Made by a program: the position numbers and the translations under genes | DNA from: Celoporthe dispersa | Taxonomy: Eukaryota > Ascomycota > Sordariomycetes > Diaporthales > Cryphonectriaceae | Length of the DNA stretch: 64,000 nt | Assembly (NCBI GenBank): GCA_016584495.1 | Contig: WAID01000003.1 | Span: 5,722,501 to 5,786,500 of the forward strand | Direction of reading: 5' to 3' | Part shown: positions 21,706 through 32,756 of the stretch, in pieces | How positions within the stretch are numbered: position 1 is the first letter of the stretch | Layout: each line of letters opens with the position of its first letter | The notes under the pieces: generated by a model | Told to the model about the DNA's origin: nothing | Database searches by the model: none | What the model saw: the letters and a program-made list of their open reading frames with translations, nothing else

Positions 21706-23066
21706 TCAACACCAGTCCAGCACGCTCTTGTCGCACTGCAAGATCTTCTTGTCCTCCTCCGTGTACACATCCGTCCCCGCCGGGTTCGGGTCCGGCCAGT
21801 GCGTAGGCTGTGGGTCCCCGGGCGGCACCGTCATGGTGATGGCATTCAGCGCGCCGCACGTCACCTCGTCCTTGCACTCAAAGTGCTCGACCCGGTGCTC
21901 CTCGGCCCAGGCGCGCACGCGGTCGTAGCTGCGGCACGTGTGCGGGATCTTGAACACGGGCGTGATCTCGCCGTTCTTCAGCTCGGGCTTGGACCAGAAG
22001 GGGATCGGGGTTATGTCGGCGTGGCACATGGTGGCCTTGCGGATGGCGTCGACGCAGTGGACTGTGCGGGTTTTGGTCAGCGTGGGTAGTGAGTTGCCTC
22101 ATTCACGTGTAGATAGTCTTGCTCAGGCGGGTGGAGGGAGGGGGTCCTCAATCTTACTTAGGTGGTTTCTCATGTTGTTCCTCCCTGCGACCAGGTCCGC
22201 CATGACGCTGTAGTATTCAAACCAGACCAGCTTCCGGAGCACATTGATGCAGTGGAGCTCGTGGAAGACGCCGAGCCACACGAGCTGGGGAACGCAGCAG
22301 CTATCAGAGTTGCCCTTCGAAGTGGGGGGAGGAGCTTCGGGCTTACACTATGTTGCTCATCACCTGGGATCTCGACCGTGCCGTTGGGTATCTGCTCGGC
22401 GTCCTTGGTTGGAACGGCCGTGAGCCAGTCTTTGATCATGTACGCATACAAGTCAGTCAAGGTCGCTCAAGGTGAAGTGCCTCCCTGAGAATAAGAAGAA
22501 GAGACAAAGGTGGATACGCACTGTACGATTCATACCACCTCACATCTTGTTCATATGTCGGCTTGTTGTTCCACAGCTCTTGGCCCGGGTCGATGTCGAA
22601 ATAAGGGAATGTATACTCGACGTACTCCGACATATGATCATCCACGACCGGTGCTAAAGGGAGGCTTGCAAGATTAACATTGTTCGGCCTAGGATCTTTC
22701 AGGCAAGACGAGAAGATTGAATAGTTACTCACACCAACCAAAGATACCATTCGCAGGCGTCTCCCTGGTCCCCCCAAACGCAAGAATCATCAACAGCGCA
22801 CCAAGCAACCAGAACAAGCTCGCGAGCAAGTTGACCCTAGCGCTCACCAGACGTCGCAGCGGCGGCACAGGTCTCCTCTGGTGGCAGGCGCAGTCACACG
22901 AGTCCCGTGTCTTCCTCTCGCACGCCGTCAGGTCCGAGTCTCCCGACGGCGAGGGCGATGCCAGGAGGCGTTCGCTGTCCTTGGCATCGTCGGTTGCTGG
23001 GAGAGACGGGTGCCGCAGGCCGACCTGGGCGAGGGCGCGGCGGGCGGTCTCTCTCAGCCTGTCCAT
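21706..23066 (-). CDS. UstYa-like protein (DUF3328)
   Basis: Five exons: 22733-23066, 22522-22653, 22347-22429, 22158-22284 and 21706-22061; total 344 codons, no frame break. The N-terminus is cytosolic and Cys/His-rich (CDCACHQRR), followed by one membrane helix (LLASLFWLLGALLMILAF) and a luminal domain. Both family motifs HxxHC are present: HELHC in exon 4 and HLIHC built across the exon 4/5 junction, followed by VDAIRKATMCHADITPIPFW. UstYa-family proteins are copper-type oxidases or cyclases known from ustiloxin, cyclochlorotine and other fungal RiPP or secondary-metabolite clusters, but many copies lie outside clusters. Here the neighbours (alcohol dehydrogenase, Hsp104) do not form an obvious cluster and no repeat-type precursor peptide gene is visible, so a role in toxin synthesis is not supported. 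The N-terminal extension and the 22522-22653 exon boundaries are my best fit. Confidence 0.85.
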
Positions 23067-23919
23067 GGGAGAAAGAGGGGAGGGAGGGAAGAGTGATATT
23101 GGCTCAGTCGATGATAGGTTATTTCATAGATGCATCTCTCACACAGCCAGTTGAGCAACTGGATTCAGTTCAGAGTCGGTGCATTTAAGTTGATAAAGGC
23201 GGGAACGACATATGAGCACGGTAGAGAGTGGCGACAGCGGTTCCCCAAGTCCTTTCAGCTTTTGGCCACTATTCAGAACCGAATAGAGATAGGCCGCTGC
23301 TTTGTTGCTTTTTAGGGGCCATCAGCCCAACTGCAAAAATACAGCACAGCATTACTGGTCCAGACGAACTGCTACATTCTTTTGGAAAATGACACTGGAT
23401 TGAAATGGTCAGATTGAGATCGCTGCATTCAACACTGAGCTGGTCTGGTGCTTTATGCCCGAATATGATGCTCGCCGCTCAATACCCCAACCTAGAAATG
23501 TAAGTAACCATTAACCATCTCTCGAAGAAAACTAATGCCTCACAAGACATGTCCCAATTCCTTGAGGCACATTTTCCCAAAAAAAAAACTTTCAGCCAAG
23601 ATCAGCGTTCCCTGGCCTAGAAGACGCTCCGTCTCCCTCGGCGCGTGTACTTGGCGGACATCCCAGAAGCCAGACATACCCGTTCATGACACTCGAGTAG
23701 CACGGTGCACCAGACGGAACGAATTCGATGGGTGTTATGATCATGTTTTAAGACTATCTATCTACCAGAATCTTTGCAGTCTTGACACCCCTTACAAGCC
23801 TAAACGCCAAATCATATCGCCTCCCAAAATATCGAACCTGACGACGCTGTATAAAAATTCGTAGCTCATAATTATGCATGCCCAACACCGATTCCTCATG
23901 GATCAAGAGGAAAAGAATC
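23067..23919. other. intergenic, no gene seen
   Basis: Promoter side of the UstYa-like gene and 3' flank of HSP104. It is somewhat AT-richer than the genes. No coding sequence or RNA gene recognised. Confidence 0.55.
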
Positions 23920-26696
23920 TCAGTCGTAGATGTCCTCATCCATGTCGTCCTTGACAATCTCGTCCAGAGCATCCTCCTCATCGTCCACCATCATATCCTC
24001 ATCGTCCAGGTCGGAATCGGGGTGGTTGGGCAGGACGGTGATCTTGCCGTCCACTAGCTCAACACGCGCTGCTTCGCCATCCCGGACATTGTTCCGCAGG
24101 ATGAGGACCGCGAGGCGGTTGAGGATCTCCTTCTCGATCAGGCGCGACAGCGGCGGGCACCATAGGCCGGCGAGTATCCAGCATTGCCCAGGTAGTCTTT
24201 GGCTTCATCGGAGACGGAGATGAAGACATTCCGGTCGTTATCAGCCAGACGCTTCTGGATCTCACCGATGCGGACGTCGACGATCTTGCGGATCTCCCTC
24301 CTGGTAAGACGGTTGAATATGACGATCGAGTTGATGCGGTTGAGGAACTCGGGCAGGAAGTAGTTCCGCAGGGCGTTCATGACAAGCTCCCGAGTGGTCG
24401 GGTCGATCTTACCGTCCTTTGCGTTGGGGCGGGCGAGGTACTCAGCACCCAGGTTGGAGGTCATGACGACGATGCAGTTCTTGGCGTCGACGACACGCCC
24501 TTGGCCATCGGTGATGCGACCGTCATCCATCAGCTGGAGCAGAACAGTCAGAATCTCCTTGGCTGCCTTCTCGACTTCGTCGAACAGGAGGATGGAGAAC
24601 GGCTTGCGGCGGAGAGCCTCTGTCAGCTGACCACCGGCATCGTGCCCAACGTATCCAGGGGGGGCGCCAATCATTCTGCTGAGGGCGTGGCGCTCCTGGT
24701 ACTCGGACATGTCGAACCGGATCATAGCCTTGGGATCGTCGAAGAGGAACTCCGAGAGAGCCTTGGTGAGTAGCGTCTTGCCTGTTCCGGAGGGGCCACA
24801 GAACAGGAAGCTTGGAGGCTGGTTGGGGTTGCTCAGGCCGGACCGCTGAAGACGGATGGCGTTCGAGACGGCCTGGACAGCCTCCTTCTGACCAACGACG
24901 ATCTTTCCGAGAGCACTCTCCATCTTCAGCAGCTTGTCCTTCTCGGAAGTCTTGAGCCGGGTGACGGGGATGCCGGTCCAGCGGGACACGATCTCGTTAA
25001 TCTGATCAGGTCCTACGACATCGGTGATCATGGAACCGCCGTCGCCACCGTGGGCGTGGAGAGCGGCGTCGGCACTGGCCTTCTCCTTCTCCAGTCGCTT
25101 GATGTTGGCTTCCTGCTCGGGGATAGCATAGTATTGAAGGTCGGCAGCGCGAGCAGTGTCGCCCATCCGGCTGGCGTCCTCCATCTTGACCTTGAGTTGA
25201 TCGAGCTTCATCTTAGCCTCCTGGATGTCCTTGCCGCGCTTCCTCTCGCTCTCGTACTTTTCGCGCAGGGGCCGCAGCTCGTCCTCGACGTTCGCGGCAT
25301 CCTGCTTGGCTTGTTGCAGGCGCGTCTTGGATGCATCGTCCTTTTCGCGTGACAGGGCGTGGATCTCGATCTTGAGCTGGCGCAGGCGCCGCTCCAGGGA
25401 GTCGATGATTTCTGGCTGCGACTCCCGGGCTACCCGGACAGCTGCCGCAGCCTCGTCGATGAGATCGACGGCAGAGTCAGGCAGGCGTCGAGAGGTGAGA
25501 TACCGGGCAGCAAGGCTGGCAGAAGCGACAATGGCGCTGTCGGCAATAGTGACACCGTGGTGGACCTCGTACTTTTCCTTTAGACCTCGAAGGATGGAGA
25601 CGGTCTCAGGGATCGAGGGCTCCTTGACGAGGACCTGCTGGAACCGACGTTCGAACGCGGCATCCTTCTCGATGTACTTGCGGTACTCGGCGAGAGTGGT
25701 GGCACCGATACAGTGGAGTTGGCCGCGGGCCAGCATGGGTTTCAGCAGGTTGGCTGCGTCCATGCCGCCCTCACCGGAGGAGCCGGCGCCCATGAGCAGG
25801 TGAATCTCGTCGACGAAAAGAACGATCATATCCTTCGAGTCCTCGATCTCCTTCAATACGCCCTTCATCCTCTCCTCAAACTCGCCTCGGTATTTGGAAC
25901 CGGCAACCAGGGCACCCACGTCGAGCGAGAGCAGCTTGCACTGGGCCAGATTGTCGGGCACATCGGCATTGACGATCCGCTGTGCCAGACCCTCCACGAC
26001 GGTTGTCTTGCCGACACCAGGCTCGCCAATGAGGACGGGGTTGTTCTTTGTACGGCGAGACAGGATTCGGATGACTCGCCGAATCTCCTCCTCGCGCCCG
26101 ATGACGGGGTCGATCTTGCCTTCCCTCGCCATGGCGGTCATGTCGATGGTAAACTTGGCCAGGTTCTCGGATTCCTCTTCGGTGTCGGCGGTCTTTGAGT
26201 CTACCCTCTTGGTGCCGCGGATGTTCTGCACGGCATCCTGCACCAGTTTTGCTTTGGGAATGTTGGCCTCCTTGAGACAGTTGGCAATGCCGGCATCCTC
26301 GGCAAGTGCCGTGATCAGATGGTCGACAGCGATGTAGCTATCCTTCTGCACCTTCTGCAGCTCCATTGCCTTGCGGAGGACAGTGTTGAAGGTAGGTGCC
26401 ATGGAGACATTCTCTGGCGGTGGATCTTGGCTGGGCAGGCGGACGAGGGTCTTCTTGAGGGCTCGGTCGAAGAGCTGGGGGTCGCCGTGTGCTCGCTCGA
26501 CGACTTGTCGGAGGAGGGTGTGCTGGTTGCCCTGAGGACCGTTCTGCTGGTCCTTGGACTGGTCTGGGAGGGGGTCGAGGAGGGCGACAGCCAGGTGGAC
26601 GGGGAGGAGCTGGCTGTGTGCGTATTGTTCGGCCAGGGCCATGGCATCCTCCAATGCCTTCTTGGCCCTGTCGGTGAATTCCATCTTCGAATTCAT
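23920..26696 (-). CDS. HSP104: Hsp104/ClpB disaggregase (one frame break near the C-terminus)
   Basis: Intronless ATP-driven protein disaggregase of the cytosol and nucleus, which works with Hsp70/Hsp40 to extract proteins from aggregates. The N-domain starts MNSKMEFTDRAKKALEDA. The first ATPase has GEPGVGKT (about 224-231) and Walker B FVDEIH (about 294-299). The coiled middle domain spans about 415-545. The second ATPase has GPSGTGKT (634-641), pore loop GYVGHD (about 681-686) and Walker B LLFDEVEK. After SPAYGAR the printed frame ends at RCRA. Inserting one base within 24151-24156 restores PLSRLIEKEILNRLA and an acidic tail ending DDMDEDIYD at a TGA in 23920-23922. That tail is characteristic of cytosolic Hsp104 rather than mitochondrial Hsp78. 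Repaired length 925 aa. The gene shares a 715-bp divergent promoter with mL67. Confidence 0.95.
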
Positions 26697-27411
26697 GATG
26701 GGTCGCTTGATGAAGAATAAGAAAGAAAGAAAAAACGGAATGCGTGGGTATCAAAACGTTGTGGTCGTACAGATGAAAGAGAGAAGAGCCTTTGTATGAC
26801 TGTGGGTTGATTGTACGTAGCAACGATGCGTAATCGTGCTGGTTTGGTCTGGTCTGGTTTGTGTTGTTTCTCGGAAGAAAGAGGGGAAAATCAAATGCAG
26901 ACCCGAGAGTCAGAATACTTTTATCCTGATTCCCCTGTGGAGCCGTAGACTTGGTGAGAACCTCTCGGGCGTGCCTTCATGCAGGTGAGAGTTGATTCTT
27001 GTTGAGGCTAGCACGAGCTGGCACAGGCTGGCTGCTGTGGGATGATTCTGGGAAGGCCGCGACGTCACTGGTTGCTTCGAGTGCCCAGTAGAAGGATCTG
27101 GATGCTTCCAAGCTCCAGCAGGCTCTACAGCGGGCAGTCTCGGGAGGTGCCACAGGGAAGGTCCAGCCACAGGGAGCGGGGTTAGGTGCGGCTGAAGGTG
27201 CAATCAAGCCTGCCGAGAGCAGAGGATCCTCTCACGCGGCAGGGGGCCACCCGTTGGGCCCAAGCTCCAACAGACGGTGCAGCGGCTTGCTTAGCTAAGA
27301 CAAGCCGGGTTGATGGAAATTTGTTCGCGCATTGCGAGGAACATCGCGACGGTACGGTTCAGCTGTGCGTGCCGCTCAATCAGCCCCCCACTCCACACAG
27401 AGCAAGCCGCC
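26697..27411. promoter_or_regulatory. HSP104/mL67 bidirectional promoter with STRE-like sites
   Basis: 715 bp between the two ATGs. On the plus strand AGGGG lies at 26882-26886 and CCCCT at 26932-26936, i.e. about 190 and 240 bp upstream of the HSP104 start. This is the core of the stress response element bound by Msn2/4-like factors. TTC/GAA triplets are present (for example TTCTCGGAAGAA at about 26869), but their spacing is not a perfect heat-shock element. Just before the mL67 ATG is GCCGCC, a good start context. Confidence 0.4.
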
Positions 27412-28603
27412 ATGAACACCTCCTCACCGGCCTCACTGGTGGGCATACTCGACAGCCTGTCGATAGGCATCTCCAGGACCAGCATCAGGCAGGCCCATTC
27501 CAAGACAAAATTCCGGAGGAAGAAGTACCACCTGGCGGGATTCGGGCGCGGCCATGGAGAGAGCATATTTGTGTTCAACCACATTGAGAACGGCATGGTG
27601 ATATATTCACACGAGCCGAGACTACAAGTACGTCTCCCAAGCCCTCCTGCTAGATGCAAGACTGGACTCCAATGGGGCCGGTCACTGGCTATCAGAGTGT
27701 CATGAGCTGACAGCCTATCTTTTCTACAACCAACAGCGCGACTCCCAAAAATACCTCTCACAGATCCCCTTCACCGTCAAGAAGCAAAAACCGCCCGTCA
27801 TCCGCGAGGACTACTGGCAGCCGCTATGCATGATACGGTTCGGGAGCGGGCAGGGCGTCGTGGGCCGGAGCGTCTTCCAGAAGCTGCGCGAGTTCAGGGC
27901 GCTCCACGAGCTGGAGTGGGGGTGGCAGGCCAAGGAGTTCCAGAAAATGAGCCGGAGAGACCGCGGCGAGAAGATTCACAACCAGAAGCCCAATACCGTA
28001 GCAGATATAGCAGCCGTGCTGGCAGGCGCCGGGAGGGGCAACCTGATGTGGACGGCGGAGCCGCTCCCGGCAGAGGAGAACCTCGCGGTGGAGGCGGCGA
28101 CCGCGGTCGAGGGCGAGGTCGATGCTGGAGAGGGTGCTGAGGCGGAGGCGGCGGCTGTTGACGCCCTGGCGGCACCAGAGACTGCGGCGCCCAACAGGAC
28201 ATCCAAGAAGCAGGTCAAGCCAGCAGGACCACCAAAGAGACTCCACAAGGCCACCATCTACTGGGCCAACGACGCTGACCTCTGCTGGGCACGAAAGTGG
28301 TCCAAGAACGTCGAACACGAGGTCGGACTGCCAGACGGCATCAAGGTCTGGAACTGGCGCACGAGAGAGATCCTGGGGCAGGTAGAGGAAGCTCCAGAGG
28401 AGGCGGCGAAGCCTGCGGACGGAGACAAGAGCACAAATGGTGCTGAGGCGGGTGCCAGAAACGCAGAGGGCAAGGAGGGTGAGGCTGCGGAGAGGCAGGG
28501 GCCTGTGGAGGGGAAGGCGGCCGAGTCAGAGCAGCAGAAGAAGGGCTGGTTTGGCTGGCTGGGTGGAAAGCCTGGCAACCCCGGCCAGGATGCGAGAGCA
28601 TAG
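27412..28603 (+). CDS. MHR1: mitochondrial large ribosomal subunit protein mL67 (Mhr1)
   Basis: Two exons, 27412-27627 and 27737-28603, joined over a 109-nt intron (GTACGT...CAACAG); about 360 residues. The N-terminal core matches Mhr1/mL67: SIGISRTSIRQAHSKTKFRRKK, GRGHGESIFVFNHIENGMVIYS, then after the junction SQIPFTVKKQKPPVIREDYWQPL and FQKLREFRALHELEW. Further on, RLHKATIYWANDADLCWARKW continues the family. A low-complexity Ala/Glu-rich segment (about residues 180-225) and a Lys/Glu/Gly-rich C-terminus ending in WFGWLGGKPGNPG flank it. In yeast Mhr1 was first described in mitochondrial DNA recombination and transcription and is now also placed in the mitoribosome as mL67. ATG 27412 is chosen for its GCCGCCATG context; an upstream in-frame ATG at 27313 would add 33 residues, some with presequence-like Arg. 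Confidence 0.85.
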
Positions 28604-28807
28604 ACAAATGGCATGATTGTCCAGGTACTGTACTATCACATGAGGCACATCGGCTTTGGGAGTCAAGAATTAAAAAGATACGCATCTGGGTTCGGAACAC
28701 TATGCTCTTATCTTCTGCGAGTAGGCACCGCCTACGGGCAACTACTACGATATGCTTTCCTCGTCCTTCCTACCCGATATCCTGCACCGCACTAATTAAA
28801 TGGGTGC
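28604..28807. other. convergent 3' spacer
   Basis: About 200 bp between two convergent stop codons; it should contain both polyadenylation sites. ATTAAA-like words occur at about 28669-28675 and 28796-28800. Nothing else seen. Confidence 0.4.
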
Positions 28808-30021
28808 TCACTCAGGTCGTTTCGCCAGGAGGTCGTAAATCTCGGCAAACCTCGGTGGTAGATTCCCAGCTGGCCAATTCTCAGGTCGCAGCGGTGGGAC
28901 GGCAGCCGACCCCAGCACCCCTTGCCTTGCCTCCTCCCTCGCTGCCCTCAGTTCCTCCTCCCGGGTTGCGATATCGCCAACGCGTGCCTCCTCCAGGAGG
29001 CGCCAGATTCGGCGTCGATTCCGCAGCTGCAAGCTAAGCTGGGGGCTACTGCTGTCTCCCGGTGATGCAGGCGGCCGGATGATGTTCTCCTGGGTGAGCT
29101 CACGCGCAAGACGCGCCCAGTCCCAGTGCCCAGTCCGATGCTTTTCGCACATTACATCCATGTCGATATCCCAGAGCCAGGGGAACAGTTGCGTATTAAC
29201 GAGAGCTTCAAGGTACCAGTCCGTGTTCTGGCTGCTGCCGCTTCCTGGTTCGAGCGGTTTGAGGTTCTGCAGGATCGAGGCGGTGAGATCGGGTATCTTG
29301 ATCGGGTCCTGTTCATGCAGCTCAGCGGTCTCGGGATCGTCGTTTGGCTCGTAGTTAAGGTTACGATAGTGCCTGCCGCCGAAGTACTCCTGCGGCGAGG
29401 GAAGCACCCACGCCCGACCGTCCGAAGTCCCAGGCAGTCGACGATACAAGACCTCCCACAGCTGTCGGATGGATGTGATGCCATCTGGTGCGACGGTCTG
29501 AGCGCTGTGGAGAGATGTTTCTATGCTGTTGATGAAGCGGTCGACGAGCTGGAGGCAGGCACGGTGGGCGGGGAGGTAGAGCGGTGCGCCGTGTTCGGGA
29601 AGCTCTGGAGGTGGTTTAGGCTTGTCAATCTGAACGCACATGGCAGTGACGACTTTTCCTGACACAGCAGGAGCTCTGGCAGTATCCAGGATGAGGAATC
29701 GGCCTGTGTCGTCCGCTTCAGCGCCGAGTTGGAGGACCGTCCTCTGCTCATCTGATGAGGGGTTGGGGCCCAAGATGAAGGGGTACGTGGAGCGCGAGCC
29801 TGGTGGGCAGTACTCGTCTAGCTGGACGCCCTGCTGCTCGGCTCGCTGGGCAGTGGTCAAGAGTACACTTTCGTTCAGCCATCTCATGGAGTCGTTCCTT
29901 CTACGCCGTTTGTCAGTCATGTGTTTGGAGAAATCTTCAGAAGGGTGGCCAGGACGCACACGTGGCCGCCGTCAAGCGTTGGGGCCCCGCATATGGCACA
30001 GTATGTCTGAGAAATGCCCAT
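28808..30021 (-). CDS. fungal hypothetical protein with N-terminal CxxC motif (F-box-type context)
   Basis: Two exons: 29960-30021 and 28808-29900, with a 59-nt intron (GTGCGT...CGTAG), 384 residues. The start MGISQTYCAICGAPTLDGG with its Cys-x2-Cys pair, then RWLNESVLLTT, resembles the opening of a large group of fungal proteins that carry an F-box or similar domain. The middle part (PLYLPAHRACLQLVDRFINS, IRQLWEVLYRRLPG, YFGGRHYRNLNYEPNDDPETA, NTQLFPWLWDIDM) fits those proteins too. I cannot point to an F-box with certainty. The C-terminal part has a Glu/Arg-rich helix (EEARVGDIATREEELRAAREE). No signal peptide or membrane helix. If the family guess is right it would be a substrate adaptor of an SCF ubiquitin ligase, but that is inference. 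Confidence 0.75.
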
Positions 30022-30325
30022 TGTGGATAAATGTTCTGTAGGTCGTTCTGACTGCAGCTGTCTGTGTCTAAGCCGGTCGGGTTTTGGGCTGAAATCCTGC
30101 GCGTCAAAGGTTATTTCATGAACAACGACGGTCTCGCGCAACAGCACGGTATGCACTATACCTGCATCTGTAATATCTCAAACCAATGCCCAGCCCATAC
30201 AAATACTATGCAAGGCGGGCTGCCCCACGCACTCGGCTCCAGGATCCGCTGTTCCCTCTTACAGCACTTCTGGACCAGATCCTACGCCCGACAACCGCAG
30301 GCGCGCAGTTGCTCGTCGCATCACC
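30022..30325. other. short intergenic region
   Basis: About 300 bp between the hypothetical gene and the secreted-protein remnant. Some of it (from about 30186) may encode a lost leader of the remnant in another frame (MPSPYKYYARRAAPR...). No clear features. Confidence 0.4.
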
Positions 30326-32448
30326 ATGGGCCCCCTACAGAAGAGAGAAGCCGATGCACCCATCACCGAGCTGGGTGGCTGCCCGCTCGCTACGCCTGCC
30401 AACAAACCTCTCACTCGACCTGGCTGGCCCTCCATTTTCAAAGATATTCTAAGCCCGGACATAGCAGGCAATATGGCTGAAGAATATAGTGTCATTTCGC
30501 GATATGACCGAGCTACCGGTGATACATGCGTCGTTACTACTACGCGGTTGAGCACCAGCGCTTTTTCAAATGCACCGCCCTGGAAAGACTTTTCCAATCA
30601 GTCCTTTGGCGGCAATAACAATCGCGCGAGTCTGGATCATGCTTGTAAGTATTACTTTCCTTTGAATTCTTCTTCTCCTACCTCTTCCTGCCTAACTCCT
30701 CCTCCTCCCCCTTTTCTCTTCTTTCTCTAGCCCTATAATCATCGGTCTTCTACTATTACCTCTCATTTTCGCTAGACTCCATTTAATCACTGTCTACTGT
30801 TATTTTGCACTTCCTGGGGCGAGCTCATATTTCTTTTGTCGAAATAAGCTGAACGTTCTTATTACTTTATTTGTGGACGAAAATTCCTGGCTCTCTTTGC
30901 TCTTCAATAGTGTTATCGGCCCCAACACTTTAAAATGTGATGAATTGAATCAATACTTCTTTCGGACGGAGTGTCAGGTCAAATTTATCCAAGACGTTTG
31001 GGACCAGCTCGGCAGCAATGCTAATTTGCGATTTATCGCAATGTCGGAGTACCTGAACAACAACGCGAAGAGCCAATTTTTCACAGAGCCAGGAAAGCCG
31101 CTGTTCAAGCAGGAGTTTGTCAACGATTCAGGTTGGAAGATTCCAGCTGATGGAAGTGAGTGGGCCTGGCTGTACAGCACAACTTGGTCTGCCCGAGACT
31201 CTCTCCATGAAATGATTCAGTACTGGGAGCGGGTTCTCTACGGTGTCCTGGAAATGCAGACCGACAATATGCTTCAGCTGATTGACCAGACCAACAACGC
31301 CATCTATCAAGAGCTGTAAGTTGTTTATCCGCTTCTATACTGTCCTACCCTCATACACTACTTTGTTCTTATTTCTACAGACTGATGATCACTACACAGG
31401 CGAATTCTCGACGATGAGGTCACGGCTAACCCATCAAACATGTTCGGAGACACTGCCCGTTACAAAGCCACATTAGCGAGAAACTTCATGACCAGCACGA
31501 TCCAACCACAAATTAACACCCCTCCGCAGTATCTGACCAATCTTTGGAACGACCGCATTGTGCCCATGATTTACGACTCCTATTCTCTACCAGACGTGAC
31601 TAGGCAAAATGATCAACCTGGGCCGTCCTATAACTAGTGGATGGAGTACTGGAATCTAATTCAAGGTATCGGGTGGCATTACTGGAACGACAACAGGTTC
31701 TCGTGGGAATACACCTTTGCTTTTTCTTGGGATGTGAGCCAAACAAAGAAGCTCAGGCGACGAGATTCTTGCCCACTGTCATCCGGTCCGTCATCAGGCG
31801 CGACCTTAGCATCGTCTACTTCTGCAGGGTCAAAGTCCACTTCTACAGTTAACTCAAAGACCCATGCGTCCACAAATGCCAAGTCAGCCACCCATAAATT
31901 ATCCATCACCAGCACTACCACATCAGACCACCCCTCAACAACCAGCGACGCGTCCTTTACCACCGTGGCATCATCAGCCAACAGCGGGGATGAGGCGCCC
32001 GTGTGCAATAAAGTCGACTCAAGCAGCAGCCACTTCGTCCGCCTCAACGCGTCGAAGGCCTCTTCCGCCGCGTCATCCTACTGCAGCTCGCTCATCTCCA
32101 ACAAGATCGTGCTGAGCGCGGATACCGCCCTCACCCGCAGCTGGCAAGGTCTCAGGTGCGGCGGAAAACGGAGGGGATATCGCTCTGAGCGTGATATTTG
32201 ATGTTGACTCCTGTGATCCGGGCACCGCGGCAGGTGATCAAAAGTTGGATGTTGCGAGTTTTGGGCAGGACAACTGCTATCAGTATCTGTGCACAGCAAT
32301 TGCGGAAGCTTGCGCGCAGGACAGTACCTAGGCGGATTACAACCCGGACTATACGCTTGAGGGGGGGTGTGTGGGCGGGGAGCTGTGCGCTCTGGAGTAT
32401 GGGTGGGGAGCCAGCTTCTTAGATAGAGCAGAGAGCACTAGAGGCATA
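30326..32448 (+). pseudogene. decayed gene for a secreted fungal protein of unknown function
   Basis: Pieces of one protein lie in order: 30326-30643 (RPGWPSIFKDILSP, ISRYDRATGDTCVVTTTRLS, then SLDHAC next to a GTAAGT donor), about 30870-31315 (WLSLLFNSVIGPNTLKCDELNQYFF, LRFIAMSEYLN), an 84-nt intron 31316-31399, then from 31400 ILDDEVTANPSNMFGDTARYK and WHYWNDNRFSWEYTF. A Ser/Thr-rich stretch and a Cys-containing end (VIFDVDSCDPG, GQDNCYQYLC, GGCVGGELC) follow. The chain is interrupted by TAG at 31636-31638, by a frame change near 32135-32150 and by TAG at 32329-32331. No acceptor between 30644 and 30870 joins the first two pieces openly. Both TAGs could come from CAG by C-to-T change. The layout recalls a family of secreted fungal proteins with CDDLN-YFF motifs. 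Function unknown. Confidence 0.65.
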
Positions 32449-32756
32449 TGCTGAACAAACAATTCGTCCGAAACGAAAAGTTACTGTTTAAAGAAATCAA
32501 CACTCCGCTAGAGTGTTATATCCCATGTTGACGCTTTCCAGCCAGAGCGGAAGGAAATCCAATCCGCCCTTACTCTCATAGCCGTAGGTAAAAACATGCT
32601 GTATAAATAGGGAGAGAGAGTCATGCGGTGGCGCATGTACGCTGACTCAAAACAAAGCAATCGCAAGCCTCCCGTATGCAAGAGAGTATCCCTCTCAGTA
32701 ATTTCCTCCCAAAACAACAACAAGATGCGTAATTTCGTATTATCGTCAAACATCGC
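32449..32756. other. spacer between pseudogene and sulfotransferase-like gene
   Basis: About 300 bp, AT-richer than the neighbours. It is the 3' side of both flanking loci and should hold their transcript ends. Nothing else recognised. Confidence 0.4.
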
